From NCBI RefSeq assembly GCF_019042275.1, contig NZ_JAHQCW010000019.1:1-64000 (forward strand): a DNA stretch of 64,000 bases, written 5' to 3'. Made by a program: the position numbers and the translations under genes. Below the pieces are notes generated by a model. That model saw only the letters and a program-made list of their open reading frames with translations, searched no databases and was not told the origin of the DNA. This DNA is from Diplocloster agilis. GTDB lineage: Bacteria; Bacillota; Clostridia; Lachnospirales; Lachnospiraceae. Positions 25,911 to 34,879 of the stretch are shown piece by piece (position 1 is the stretch's first letter; every line of letters starts with the position of its first letter).

Positions 25911-27863
25911 ATGATTCAAAAATATGTTTTTGGTACTCCTTTTGAGACAGAAGCAGTAGTAAAAGACATTCCGGCTGTAAACGGAGACCCTGCATACGGG
26001 TGTATTTCCACGGAAAATGGCTTCCGCTATACTTATCGTATGGATTGCGAAGATAAAATATATGGCCTGGGAGAAGCCAACAGAGGCATCAACAAAAGAG
26101 GCTTCCGGTACATCAGCGACTGTACGGACAATCCTGAACATACAGAGGACGCAGTATCCATGTATGGCGCCCACAATTTTCTGATTGTGAGCGGTAAGGA
26201 TACATTTGGGATGTTCATAGACTATCCCTCCCGATTAACCTTTGACGTTGGCTATTCGGAAAGGAACCGGCTGGAGATTACCTGTGAGGAGGCCAATCTT
26301 TATCTGTACCTGATCCGGGGGGATTCCATCTATGATATTGTGAAACAGTTCCGCCGGATGATCGGGCGCAGCTATATTCCGCCGAAATTCGCGTTTGGAT
26401 TCGGACAGAGCCGCTGGGGCTATACCACGGAAGAGGATTTTCGCAGCGTAGCCCGGGAATACCGGGAAAATCATATACCGATGGATTTATTATACATGGA
26501 CATCGATTATATGGAGCGTTTCAAGGATTTTACGGTGAACAAAGAGAGTTTTCCGGATTTCACTCAGTTTGTAAGCGATATGAAAGACGTTCAGATCCAC
26601 CTGGTGCCGATCATCGACGCGGGCGTGAAGGTTGAGAAAGGTTATGCGGTCTACGAAGAGGGGCTGGAAAAAGGATATTTCTGCAAAAAAGAGGACGGCT
26701 CCGAATTTACCGCCGCCGTGTGGCCGGGCTGGACGCATTTTCCGGATGTGCTGAATCCGGAGGCAAGGGAATGGTTCGGAAATAAATATCAGCTTTTGCT
26801 TTCCCAGGGAATTGACGGTTTCTGGAACGATATGAACGAGCCGGCCATTTTCTATTCCGAAGAGGGGCTTTGCGAGGCGAAGGAATTTATGAAAGAATTC
26901 CTTCAGGACAGCGAACAGTTTTCACCCTTTGCCATCACCGATATGGCCCAGAGCCTTGCGAACAATCCAAAGGATTATAAACGTTTTTATCATGAGGTGA
27001 ACGGGCAGAAGGTCCGCCACGACAAGGTTCACAACCTATTCGGCTATAATATGACCAGAGCGGCGGGAGAGGCATTTGAAAAATTGTCGCCGGACAAGAG
27101 AATTCTGCTGTTCTCCCGTTCCTCCTATATCGGCATGCATCGCTATGGCGGGATCTGGACCGGAGACAATAAATCCTGGTGGTCCCATATCCTGCTGAAT
27201 TTAAAGATGCTGCCCTCCCTGAACATGTGCGGGTTCCTGTATGTGGGGGCGGATCTTGGCGGATTTGGCTGCGATACCACCAGAGATTTACTGCTGCGCT
27301 GGCTGGCCCTGGGCGTATTTACGCCTCTCATGCGCAATCATGCCGCCCTTGGCACCAGGCTTCAGGAATGCTACCGTTTCGAAGAACTGGAGGATTTCCG
27401 CCATGTCATCGGGGTGCGCTACCGCCTGATCCCTTATCTGTACAGCGAATATATGAAGGCCGCGCTGAACGATGAGATGATGTTTAAACCTTTGGCCTTT
27501 GAATATCCGCAGGATTCTATGGCCTGCCAGGTGGAGGATCAGCTCCTGGTCGGCAATGAGATCATGATCGCCCCGGTCTATACACAAAATGCGACCGGCC
27601 GGTATGTATACCTGCCGGAAGAGATGAAGTTCATCAAGTTCCTGCCTGATGGAAATATTCGGGAAGAAATCCTGGAAAAAGGTCATCACTATGTGGAGAT
27701 TGCTCTTAACGAGGTGCCTTTGTTTATCCGCAAGGGAAAATCCATTCCTGTGGGGGCTGCGGTAGAAACCATAGAAGAAATCTCCGGTGTAACCTTGGAA
27801 TATGTCGGCTACCCTGGCGCATTCTATGAATTATATGACGACGATGGAATAACACCTGTATAA
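25911..27863 (+). CDS. GH31 family alpha-glucosidase
   Basis: A 650-residue glycoside hydrolase from the ATG at 25911 (GGAGG site). No signal peptide, so it acts in the cytoplasm. The N-terminal beta-sandwich (about 1-140; YGLGEANRGINKRGFRY) precedes the barrel. The catalytic nucleophile is Asp307 in WNDMNEP; the acid/base is expected in the GIWTGDNKSWW stretch near residue 421. The RSSYIGMHRYGG and PLMRNHAALGTR passages are typical of enzymes acting on alpha-linked glucose (maltose or isomaltose type). At 650 residues it is a compact member, ending in YELYDDDGITPV. It is controlled most probably by the divergent AraC gene and precedes the maltodextrin-like operon at 28089. Confidence 0.92.
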   Translation: MIQKYVFGTPFETEAVVKDIPAVNGDPAYGCISTENGFRYTYRMDCEDKIYGLGEANRGINKRGFRYISDCTDNPEHTEDAVSMYGAHNFLIVSGKDTFGMFIDYPSRLTFDVGYSERNRLEITCEEANLYLYLIRGDSIYDIVKQFRRMIGRSYIPPKFAFGFGQSRWGYTTEEDFRSVAREYRENHIPMDLLYMDIDYMERFKDFTVNKESFPDFTQFVSDMKDVQIHLVPIIDAGVKVEKGYAVYEEGLEKGYFCKKEDGSEFTAAVWPGWTHFPDVLNPEAREWFGNKYQLLLSQGIDGFWNDMNEPAIFYSEEGLCEAKEFMKEFLQDSEQFSPFAITDMAQSLANNPKDYKRFYHEVNGQKVRHDKVHNLFGYNMTRAAGEAFEKLSPDKRILLFSRSSYIGMHRYGGIWTGDNKSWWSHILLNLKMLPSLNMCGFLYVGADLGGFGCDTTRDLLLRWLALGVFTPLMRNHAALGTRLQECYRFEELEDFRHVIGVRYRLIPYLYSEYMKAALNDEMMFKPLAFEYPQDSMACQVEDQLLVGNEIMIAPVYTQNATGRYVYLPEEMKFIKFLPDGNIREEILEKGHHYVEIALNEVPLFIRKGKSIPVGAAVETIEEISGVTLEYVGYPGAFYELYDDDGITPV

Positions 27864-27917
27864 TAATTAGTAGCGCTTGAAAAAGCCTCACCGACTAGTT
27901 TTTCATGCAGAGCACTT

Positions 27918-27951
27918 AGTGCCCAAAATATGGGCACTTTCGTGCTCATAG
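27918..27951 (+). terminator. Hairpin after the GH31 gene
   Basis: GAGCAC-TTA-GTGCCC pairs with GGGCAC-TTTC-GTGCTC over a seven-base loop. There is no strong T run, so it may be a processing hairpin rather than a true terminator. Confidence 0.45.
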
Positions 27952-28000
27952 CTATAAAAGTGCCAACGTTTACTTGACACAAACTATAATAAATTGAAAT

Positions 28001-28029
28001 TTGACATTTGATAGAAAGAATGATATTTT
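28001..28029 (+). promoter_or_regulatory. Promoter of the LacI-type regulator gene
   Basis: TTGACA (28001-28006), 17-base spacer, TATTTT (28024-28029). The 16-bp operator lies about 30 bases further down, where a bound repressor would block elongation or initiation. Confidence 0.6.
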
Positions 28030-28059
28030 GGTTTTAAAGAACATTTTATGAAATCAAAA

Positions 28060-28075
28060 TTGTAAACGGTTACAA
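28060..28075 (+). promoter_or_regulatory. LacI-family operator 1
   Basis: TTGTAAACGGTTACAA, a 16-bp palindrome with the central CG usual for LacI-family repressors, placed between the promoter and the start of the regulator gene. Exact copies occur at 29120 (reverse orientation) and 29298. Confidence 0.85.
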
Positions 28076-28088
28076 AGAAGGTGGATGG

Positions 28089-29102
28089 ATGAAACCGACG
28101 ATACGCGATGTTGCTAATAGAGCTGGTGTTTCTGTCGCAACGGTATCCAGATATTTAAATAACAGCAGTCTGATTGCTCCGGTTTCCAGGGATAAGGTAC
28201 GAACTGCGATCGATGCGTTAAACTATCGTCCGAATATGATGGCCCGGGGCTTGGTGAAACAAAATACAGAAACGATTGCCCTGGTAGTGGATTATTCCCA
28301 TGAAGAAATTTATGGAAATGAGTTTTTCTTGAAAATCCAAGTCGGACTTGAGCGTGAGTTTTCCAGGCATGGATATTATTTAATGCTGGTGAACATTGCG
28401 AGCGCCGGGGAAGCGCCGGGCCTGATTAAAAAAATTATATTAGAAGGCCGGGTAGATGGAATCGTGCTTCTGAATGAAATGGCCGAACCCTCCGTTATTC
28501 ATTTGCTGAACGAAATGGAGGTTCCATTTGTGATCGCCGGACGCGGAGAATACAAAAATGCGGCGTGGGTTGATATTGACAATGTTTTGGGCGGATATGT
28601 GGCCGCCAATAAATTGATCGGCTGTGGTTTGGAAAAGATCGGTTTTATTACCAACAGCTTTCAAAAGCGGTTTGTAAAAGAAAGATTCGAGGGTTTTCAA
28701 AAAGCTATGATGGAAGCGGGACTGGAATATGCCGAAACATGGGTCGCTGCCGGATTAAACACCTATCAGGATCAGATAAAATTTTTAAAGGAATGTGAAA
28801 AACCCGTTTGTGACGCTTATGTGGTTTCGGATAGCTATATCGCTTATCATTTTATAAAAGCGCTGAAGAACAGCGGTTATTCGGTTCCCAAGGATGTGCA
28901 AATAGTAGCGTTTGATAATCAGCTCCTTTCGGAAGTGTCGGAGCCGGGAATCACGGTTGTTGATATCGATGTAACTATGCTGGGTGTGCACGCGGCAAGG
29001 TTTTTGCTGGATAATCTGTATCGTTTGGATAAAAATTACGAACCGCAGGCGCGGCATGAACTTTTAGGGGTTCGACTCATAGAAAGGGGGTCTACGTTAT
29101 GA
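28089..29102 (+). CDS. LacI-family repressor of the alpha-glucan operon
   Basis: A 337-residue repressor. The N-terminal helix-turn-helix and hinge are classical (TIRDVANRAGVSVATVSRYLN; DALNYRPNMMARGL). The rest is a periplasmic-binding-like effector domain (about 60-330) with the usual VDGIVLLN, AAWVDIDNVLGGYVAANKL and DVQIVAFDNQ passages. An identical 16-bp palindrome occurs just before this gene and twice after it before the binding-protein gene, so it probably represses itself and the transporter. The inducer is likely a malto-oligosaccharide, judged from the GH13 enzyme at the end of the cluster. AAGAAGGTGG serves as ribosome binding site. Confidence 0.94.
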   Translation: MKPTIRDVANRAGVSVATVSRYLNNSSLIAPVSRDKVRTAIDALNYRPNMMARGLVKQNTETIALVVDYSHEEIYGNEFFLKIQVGLEREFSRHGYYLMLVNIASAGEAPGLIKKIILEGRVDGIVLLNEMAEPSVIHLLNEMEVPFVIAGRGEYKNAAWVDIDNVLGGYVAANKLIGCGLEKIGFITNSFQKRFVKERFEGFQKAMMEAGLEYAETWVAAGLNTYQDQIKFLKECEKPVCDAYVVSDSYIAYHFIKALKNSGYSVPKDVQIVAFDNQLLSEVSEPGITVVDIDVTMLGVHAARFLLDNLYRLDKNYEPQARHELLGVRLIERGSTL

Positions 29103-29119
29103 ATATTTTATACTGAAAA

Positions 29120-29135
29120 TTGTAACCGTTTACAA
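29120..29135 (-). promoter_or_regulatory. LacI-family operator 2 (inverted)
   Basis: TTGTAACCGTTTACAA is the exact reverse complement of the operators at 28060 and 29298. It lies 18 bases after the repressor gene, 178 bases before operator 3. Spacing allows DNA looping. Confidence 0.85.
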
Positions 29136-29297
29136 TAAAAAATGTAAAATATTAAAAGATTTTGCACTGAAAAGCTGACGGATATTCCAGGGGGTAAAAC
29201 CTGGAGAATGCGAATAATACGGACTTTTTAAGCCAGTTATAAATAAAAATAGGAAGGAGATTTCAATGTATAATTGAGTGAATTTTTTTAAAACTAA
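29136..29297 (+). other. Leader-like segment between operators 2 and 3
   Basis: Holds a small hairpin CCAGG/CCTGG (29188-29206 region) and a perfect AGGAAGGAG ribosome binding site followed by a three-codon frame (ATG TAT AAT TGA). It could be a degraded gene start, a leader peptide or chance; see findings. Confidence 0.4.
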
Positions 29298-29313
29298 TTG
29301 TAAACGGTTACAA
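29298..29313 (+). promoter_or_regulatory. LacI-family operator 3 on the transporter promoter
   Basis: TTGTAAACGGTTACAA, identical to operator 1. Its right half contains the -35 of the promoter at 29308-29336, so repressor and polymerase binding should exclude one another. Confidence 0.88.
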
Positions 29314-29336
29314 TATGGTACAAGTAAAGGTAGAAT
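29308..29336 (+). promoter_or_regulatory. Promoter of the alpha-glucan transporter operon
   Basis: TTACAA (29308-29313), 17-base spacer, TAGAAT (29331-29336), with the -35 inside operator 3. The binding-protein start is 29 bases downstream. Confidence 0.6.
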
Positions 29337-29364
29337 GTAAATCTTAAACAGGAGGGAATCATTT

Positions 29365-30684
29365 ATGAAAGCAAAAAAAATCGTATCGTTTACACTTGCA
29401 GGCATTTTCATGTTGTCTTGCGCAATGGGTTGTTCCGGTAAACCGTCTGATAGTCCTTCATCGGCAGTACCAGCCGCAAAGGAAGATTCCGCGGAAAAAT
29501 CCAATGCTGCGCAAGAAACAAAAGATACAACGGCAGATACTGTGAATTTGACCTTTTGGCATACATATAGCGAAGGAGAAGAGGCGGTTTTCCTGGATCA
29601 AGTGGTGAAAGGCTTTGAAGAGGAAAACCCGGGAATTAAGATAGAAGCGGTCAGAATGCCTGTCGATGGATTACAGCAGCAGGTAATCGCAGGCGCGTCG
29701 GGCGACGCGGCCCCGGATGTGATGCGAATGGACCTGACCTGGGTGGCGGAATTCGCAAAACTGGGCGCGCTGCAGGATGTATCTGCTTTTGATGGATTTT
29801 CCGATCTGAAAGAGAATTCGTTGGAGGGGCCTATGAACACCAACTATTACAATAATGGCTATTACGGTCTGCCTCTGAACAGCACGACTACGGTTTCTAT
29901 CTGGAATATGGATCTGCTGAATGAATTCGGAATTACAACGCCTCCGGATACGATAGACGGACTTGTAGATCTGGCGAAAAAGTATAATGACCCCGCCAAT
30001 GAAAAGTGGCTGTTTACGGTTGCCGGGACTTATACCTGGGCGATGCTGCCGTGGTTTTGGACTCTGGGCGGCGAGCTTACGGATGAGAACTTTAATGTGG
30101 CCAGCGGTTACCTGAACAGTGATCAGTCCGTGGCAGCTCTTGATACCATGAGAGAGTGGTACAGCGACGGAATAATCAGCCATGCGATTATCGGGGAGCA
30201 GCCGGACGCATGGGGCGGGATGACCGGAGGAAAGTATGGGATGATTTCAGAAGGTCCGTGGTTTTTCAGTTCCAATGACAGTTCATTTAAAACCGAGACG
30301 ACGCTTATGCCGGAAGGCGAGGGTGGCAGTATTTCCATCGTGGGCGGCGAAAATATTGTAATGTTCCAGAACAGTGATAAGAAGGACGCGGCCTGGAAGT
30401 TTATGCAATATATGCTTAGCGACGAGTCCCAGCTGGCTATGGCGGAAGCCGGGGTGATTCCGACGACCAAAACGGCAACAGATAAAATGGATACCAGCGC
30501 CGCTCCCTATCTGGACACCTATCTGACACAGCTAAAGACAGCGAAAGTCCGTACTCCAAGCGCTAACTGGGGTGAAATTGACACCATTTTGGGAAAGGCT
30601 TTTGAACAGGTAATTCGGGGTGAAGTAGAAGCAAAGCCGGCCTTGGATGACGCGGCTGCGCAAATAGATGGTTTGCTGAAATAA
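29365..30684 (+). CDS. Sugar ABC transporter substrate-binding lipoprotein (CUT1)
   Basis: A 439-residue binding protein with a lipoprotein signal (KIVSFTLAGIFML, lipobox CAMGC) and a Ser/Ala/Lys linker. The mature part starts with NLTFWHTYSEGEEAVFLDQVVKGFEEENPG and has the usual AAPDVMRMDLTW and YYGLPLNSTTTVSIWNMDLL passages of the SBP_bac_1 maltose/oligosaccharide family. It captures sugars at the cell surface for the permeases at 30797 and 31713. Ribosome binding site CAGGAGGG. It is under operator 3. The ligand is probably a malto- or isomalto-oligosaccharide, inferred from the linked GH13 and GH31 genes. Confidence 0.92.
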   Translation: MKAKKIVSFTLAGIFMLSCAMGCSGKPSDSPSSAVPAAKEDSAEKSNAAQETKDTTADTVNLTFWHTYSEGEEAVFLDQVVKGFEEENPGIKIEAVRMPVDGLQQQVIAGASGDAAPDVMRMDLTWVAEFAKLGALQDVSAFDGFSDLKENSLEGPMNTNYYNNGYYGLPLNSTTTVSIWNMDLLNEFGITTPPDTIDGLVDLAKKYNDPANEKWLFTVAGTYTWAMLPWFWTLGGELTDENFNVASGYLNSDQSVAALDTMREWYSDGIISHAIIGEQPDAWGGMTGGKYGMISEGPWFFSSNDSSFKTETTLMPEGEGGSISIVGGENIVMFQNSDKKDAAWKFMQYMLSDESQLAMAEAGVIPTTKTATDKMDTSAAPYLDTYLTQLKTAKVRTPSANWGEIDTILGKAFEQVIRGEVEAKPALDDAAAQIDGLLK

Positions 30685-30701
30685 TGCAGCTGTCGGAGCT
30701 T

Positions 30702-30732
30702 GAGCATGGGGGAGTCAAAGCTCCCCTATGCT
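30702..30732 (+). terminator. Intra-operon hairpin after the binding-protein gene
   Basis: GAGCATGGGGGAG pairs with CTCCCCTATGCTT (one mismatch, one wobble) over a six-base loop. No T run follows, so it more likely protects the mRNA 3' end of the binding-protein cistron or causes partial termination. Confidence 0.6.
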
Positions 30733-30796
30733 TAGCATAAGCCAAACGATGGTTTCCCCTGTCAATGGTAGTTCTGATTTATGTATGGAGGTTTGT

Positions 30797-31711
30797 ATGG
30801 GAAAAAGATTGCCTTTCGGACAAAGGATCAAGATCGGCTTCCAACAATGGCTTGCCGCGCTGCCCTTTATTGTGGCAGGGTTGATTTTGATGGGGATGTT
30901 TACCATTTATCCCTTGGTTCGGAATATTCAGATTAGTGTCTCGGACTATAATATTATTGCGAATAAAACCGGCGGATTTCTGGGGATTCAAAATTATATC
31001 CGTATGTTTTTAGATCCGGACTGGCTCCGTTCGCTGAGAAACACATTATTGTACGCGTTGGTTACGGTTCCGGGCCAGATGTTTTTTGGGTTGCTGCTGG
31101 CAGTCCTTATAAACTCCGTTACCAAAGCGAAAACGATGTTCAAAGTAATAACTTATCTGCCGGTCATCACTTCCTGGGTGGTTGCTTCCCTGGTATTCAA
31201 ATATATTTTTGCGTCGGGGAACGGAGGCTTGATTAATTATATTTTCATGCAGCTTCATTTTATCGAAACGCCTGTGGCATGGCTGCAAAATGAATGGACG
31301 GCAAACGTTGTTTTATGGATCTTCGGAATATGGAAAGGGACCGGCTGGACTATGATTATATATCTGGCAGCCCTTCAGGGTGTTTCCCAGACTATATATG
31401 AAGCGGCGTCCATAGACGGAGCGGGAAGTATCGCCAAGTTTTTCAGAATAACGATACCTTCGGTAAAAAACACCACGCTATATTTGCTCACCGTCCTGAC
31501 GATCGGTGCGTTCGGAGCATATATTCATGTTATGATGATTACAAACGGGGCTCCGCTTGGCCGGACCCAGGAGCTGATGAATTATATGTATAATACCGCG
31601 TTTACAAATTATGATTTTTCTTATGCCGCGGCGCAGGCTGTTGTAATAGGAGTAATCGTATTCCTGATCTCTCTTGTACAAAGAAAACTATCAAAGGAGA
31701 CGGTGAATTAG
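30797..31711 (+). CDS. Sugar ABC transporter permease (MalF-like)
   Basis: A 304-residue permease with six predicted helices. The ATG at 30797 is chosen because GGAGG lies just upstream; an earlier frame start at 30728 overlaps the hairpin. The EAA loop that contacts the ATPase is present (EAASIDGAGSIAKFFRITIP, near residue 205). Partner of the MalG-like permease one base downstream of the stop. No ATPase gene lies in this operon, so a shared MsmX/UgpC-type ATPase encoded elsewhere is expected. Confidence 0.93.
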   Translation: MGKRLPFGQRIKIGFQQWLAALPFIVAGLILMGMFTIYPLVRNIQISVSDYNIIANKTGGFLGIQNYIRMFLDPDWLRSLRNTLLYALVTVPGQMFFGLLLAVLINSVTKAKTMFKVITYLPVITSWVVASLVFKYIFASGNGGLINYIFMQLHFIETPVAWLQNEWTANVVLWIFGIWKGTGWTMIIYLAALQGVSQTIYEAASIDGAGSIAKFFRITIPSVKNTTLYLLTVLTIGAFGAYIHVMMITNGAPLGRTQELMNYMYNTAFTNYDFSYAAAQAVVIGVIVFLISLVQRKLSKETVN

Positions 31712-31712
31712 A

Positions 31713-32618
31713 ATGAAAACAAACCAAATAAGATATAGTACGGGCCATAGTACAAGCCAAAGCAAAAGCCACAGTAAAAGCCACAGTAAAAGCCGCAGTT
31801 TGAGAAAACTTCCGGTTTATATCGGCTTAAGCCTGTTTAGCGTTTCCGCCCTGGTCGTGTTTCTGTATATGCTGGCTACGGCCATGACTCCCCAATCTTA
31901 TTCCATGCCGTATCCGCCGATTTTGATTCCGGACAGCTTCTACCTGGAGAATTTTAAAATTGCGTGGAATTCTAATAACTTCGGGGCATATTTTGCTAAC
32001 AGTGTTTTTGTAACCGTTATCGCTACCCTGCTGATTGTGATTGTTTCCTGTATGTGCGCCTACGCATTTGCCAGAATGAAGTTTCCGGGGCGCGATTTGC
32101 TTTTTAATCTGTTTTTGTTTAGTATGATGGTACCGACCCTCACAAATTTGGTTGCACAATTCACCCTGCTCCAATCGATGCACTTGGTAGACAAATATAC
32201 CGGTTTGATTCTTATCTATGTGGGGATTGGGATTGCGTCAAACACTTATTTTCTGAGGAGTTTTTTCCTGGGCCTGCCCCATGAGCTGGAGGAAGCCATG
32301 ATTATGGACGGAGGGACGAACTGGACAATTTTTCGTCATCTTGTGCTGCCCTTAAGCAAACCGGCTATCGCTACCTTTGGAATTTTGGCATTTTCAAATA
32401 CATGGGATGAATTCCTGTTGGCTTTGACCCTGATTAAAACGCCTGATAAGAGGACCCTGCCCATCGCCATTAAGTTATTTGAAGGGCAGCATGTCAATAA
32501 CTGGAGCCTGATATTCGCGGCCTCGCTGATCGCGATCGTTCCTATTCTGATTATTTATATCGCATTTCAAAAAAACCTCATAAAGGGCGGCGCTCTGGAC
32601 GGGACTTTAAAGGAGTAG
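31713..32618 (+). CDS. Sugar ABC transporter permease (MalG-like)
   Basis: A 301-residue permease whose start lies one base after the previous stop; GGAGACGG serves as ribosome binding site. The first 32 residues are an unusual Ser/Lys/His tail (HSTSQSKSHSKSHSKSRS) coded by a 12-base tandem repeat at about 31752-31800. Six helices follow, with the EAA loop EAMIMDGGTNWTIFRHLVLP near residue 190 and the C-terminal QKNLIKGGALDGTLKE typical of MalG. The tail would sit in the cytoplasm near the ATPase. Otherwise the protein is of normal length. Confidence 0.93.
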   Translation: MKTNQIRYSTGHSTSQSKSHSKSHSKSRSLRKLPVYIGLSLFSVSALVVFLYMLATAMTPQSYSMPYPPILIPDSFYLENFKIAWNSNNFGAYFANSVFVTVIATLLIVIVSCMCAYAFARMKFPGRDLLFNLFLFSMMVPTLTNLVAQFTLLQSMHLVDKYTGLILIYVGIGIASNTYFLRSFFLGLPHELEEAMIMDGGTNWTIFRHLVLPLSKPAIATFGILAFSNTWDEFLLALTLIKTPDKRTLPIAIKLFEGQHVNNWSLIFAASLIAIVPILIIYIAFQKNLIKGGALDGTLKE

Positions 32619-32622
32619 AATC

Positions 32623-34323
32623 ATGTTACAGAATAATCAATTTTCCGTATTTCATTCGACGGTTTATCCCTGGCAGTATGTGGATTCGGATCAGGTGCTG
32701 CATCTTATGATCTGCGTGAAAGGAGCGGGGCCCATATCCATAAAATGTCTGGCGTGCGACCCGTGTGACACTGATAAAGGGGTGTTTGGGGAAGATAGGC
32801 CCAGACTTTTCACGTACGAAATGCGCTGCGAAATGGAAGGGCCGGGAATACAGTATTTTACATTGCATATACCAATGAACACTCATAAGCTGCGGTATCA
32901 TTTCAGCATATCCGTGCTGGGCCACACGTATCTATACGATGAGTCGGGCCTGTCGGAGGATAAGGAAGAGCTTTATATCCGGCCGTTTTTTGTTGCGTAC
33001 ACATATTCCGACCGGTGCGGGGGAGTGCCGAAGTGGTGTAACGGCATGGTGTGGTATCAGATATTTCCGGACCGATTTGCGAAAGAAGATTCGGATCAAA
33101 CTCGTGGCTGGCAATCGGGAAAAATCACAGATAAAGATCTGGTATGCGGCGGAACGCTCAAAGGCATTACCTCTAAGATCCCCTATCTCAAACAACTGGG
33201 AACCAAAGGGATTTATTTGAATCCGATTTTTCAGGCCGGCTCCATCCACCGGTATGATATCATTGATTATCTCAAAATAGATCCAATCCTTGGAACGGAA
33301 GAAGACTTTGTGGAATTATGTGAAAAATGTCATAGCAATGGCATTCGGATCATGATGGATGGTGTGTTCAACCACTGTTCGTATCTGTCGCCCCAATTTC
33401 AGGATGTGATAAATAAGGGAGAGCATTCACGCTATTATGATTGGTTTATCGTTTATGATACGGACCGCCTTAAGAAAATGGATGTGAAAACCGGAGCGGA
33501 TGCACAGTTCCGGGTATCGCCTGTCTATGAAACATTTGCGTTTGTCCCGTCTATGCCGAAGTTTAATACCTGTAATCCGCAGGTGATGGATTATCTGATC
33601 GGGGCAGCCGAATATTGGACAAAAAAATGTGGGATCGACGCCTGGCGGCTGGATGTGCCGGATGAAGTGAATATTGAATTTCTGCGGGCGTTTCGGAGAC
33701 GTATCAAAACACGGAACCCGGATATCTACATCGTGGGGGAATTCTGGGGCAATGCGGTCAAGTGGCTTGACGGCGAAACCTTTGACGGGGCAATGAATTA
33801 TCCGCTGTATTTTATCGTAAGGGATTTCCTAGCCAAAGAGAAAATCAGCGCGTTTCCGTGTGCGAAACTCCTGACCCAATGTCTGATGGCAAATCCCCCG
33901 GTTCGGCGCTGCGGTATGTTTACTTTCTGTTCAACACACGATACGCCCAGGATTCTGTGGCATTGCGGAGAGGATCGGAAAAAAAGGGATTTGTGTTATA
34001 TTCTTACTGCGGCTCTGGGGGGCCAATTGTCTGTCTACTATGGGGACGAAATCGGAATGACCGGCGGCTATGATCCGGATAACCGCAGATGCTACCCCTG
34101 GAATAGCGGGACAGCGCCAAAGGAAATGAAGGAAGCAATCCGCGATGCGGTGAGCCTGGCGTCTGACGATGGGAAGGGCAGGATTTGCCGTATATGCGCG
34201 TTGGATGAGGAGGTGCTCGGCGTTATATATGAAAGAAGGAGGTTGTATATCAACCGATCCAAAGAGGAAAAAGAATTACCGGACGGGACGAAGATTTGTC
34301 CGCAGAGTTACTGCTATCTATAA
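32623..34323 (+). CDS. GH13 alpha-glycosidase (neopullulanase/cyclomaltodextrinase-like)
   Basis: A 566-residue cytoplasmic enzyme starting four bases after the permease stop (AAGGAG site). An N-terminal beta domain of about 120 residues is followed by the barrel, which opens with the VWYQIFPDRFAKE motif typical of the GH13 subfamily 20 group. Catalytic residues are intact: nucleophile Asp344 (WRLDVPDEV), acid/base Glu373 (IVGEFWG) and Asp440 (STHDTPR). The DGVFNHCS motif marks region I. It would cleave imported maltodextrins, cyclodextrins or pullulan fragments. Last gene of the operator-controlled operon; a strong terminator follows about 340 bases later. Confidence 0.93.
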   Translation: MLQNNQFSVFHSTVYPWQYVDSDQVLHLMICVKGAGPISIKCLACDPCDTDKGVFGEDRPRLFTYEMRCEMEGPGIQYFTLHIPMNTHKLRYHFSISVLGHTYLYDESGLSEDKEELYIRPFFVAYTYSDRCGGVPKWCNGMVWYQIFPDRFAKEDSDQTRGWQSGKITDKDLVCGGTLKGITSKIPYLKQLGTKGIYLNPIFQAGSIHRYDIIDYLKIDPILGTEEDFVELCEKCHSNGIRIMMDGVFNHCSYLSPQFQDVINKGEHSRYYDWFIVYDTDRLKKMDVKTGADAQFRVSPVYETFAFVPSMPKFNTCNPQVMDYLIGAAEYWTKKCGIDAWRLDVPDEVNIEFLRAFRRRIKTRNPDIYIVGEFWGNAVKWLDGETFDGAMNYPLYFIVRDFLAKEKISAFPCAKLLTQCLMANPPVRRCGMFTFCSTHDTPRILWHCGEDRKKRDLCYILTAALGGQLSVYYGDEIGMTGGYDPDNRRCYPWNSGTAPKEMKEAIRDAVSLASDDGKGRICRICALDEEVLGVIYERRRLYINRSKEEKELPDGTKICPQSYCYL

Positions 34324-34665
34324 TTTATAAATTGTCTGCGGGATTGCGACTATCATAGCACTTGTAAGAGCTATTCGTTGAGGAAATGTTTCTACGGAGA
34401 GCGTTAATGAGAAAAGAGAGATTTTGTTTGTATAAATCGGTAATGACGGTGAGGATATAAAGTACAGAAAGAATTGAAAATGGAAAGTTTGTGCAATTAA
34501 AAGCAAAAACTTGATTTTTCAAAGAGTTTGTGCTTTCAATGAATACAGGAATGGATTCGTCATACGAGGGCATTAAGTCGCTCAATCTTATTGATTGGCT
34601 GATTGCTGAATAATGTATCATAATTCCGAGAAACTTTATGTTAGACATTAATCTTCTTGGAAAAG
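34324..34665. other. Intergenic AT-rich region without clear gene
   Basis: About 340 bases after the GH13 gene. Short frames on both strands (for example one ending in IKSLNLIDWLIAE on the plus strand) lack start sites and recognisable domains. It could hold remnants of a decayed gene, but nothing can be named. Confidence 0.45.
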
Positions 34666-34698
34666 GAGCATCTACCTCCGGGGTAGGTGCTTTTTTTT
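34666..34698 (+). terminator. Strong rho-independent terminator
   Basis: GCATCTACC pairs with GGTAGGTGC (one wobble) over a short loop and is followed by eight T residues. It separates the GH13 operon from the next LacI-led operon. Confidence 0.92.
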
Positions 34699-34786
34699 AT
34701 GTCCATTTTCAACAAAGAGCGTGAACGCCTATAATTATATTTTCTGGAGGCGGTTCCAGGACGGCCTTGATGTTATTACAAATAAC

Positions 34787-34816
34787 TTGACAAGTGAACA
34801 GAGTTAGGAATATAAT
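34787..34816 (+). promoter_or_regulatory. Sigma-A promoter of the LacI-GH78-GH38 operon
   Basis: TTGACA (34787-34792), 18-base spacer, TATAAT (34811-34816): consensus hexamers. The regulator gene starts 64 bases downstream. No 16-bp operator of the 28060 type is seen here. Confidence 0.8.
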
Positions 34817-34879
34817 TAATTTAACGACAAGGATTCACGTGAACCCTCATTCCAAAACTTACAGAAAAGAGGAAACAAT

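Noticed and set aside
34325-34648. 107-codon minus-strand frame between the two LacI-led clusters
   Set aside because: Low-complexity hydrophobic sequence, no ribosome binding site, no recognisable domain; a decayed gene is possible but cannot be shown.
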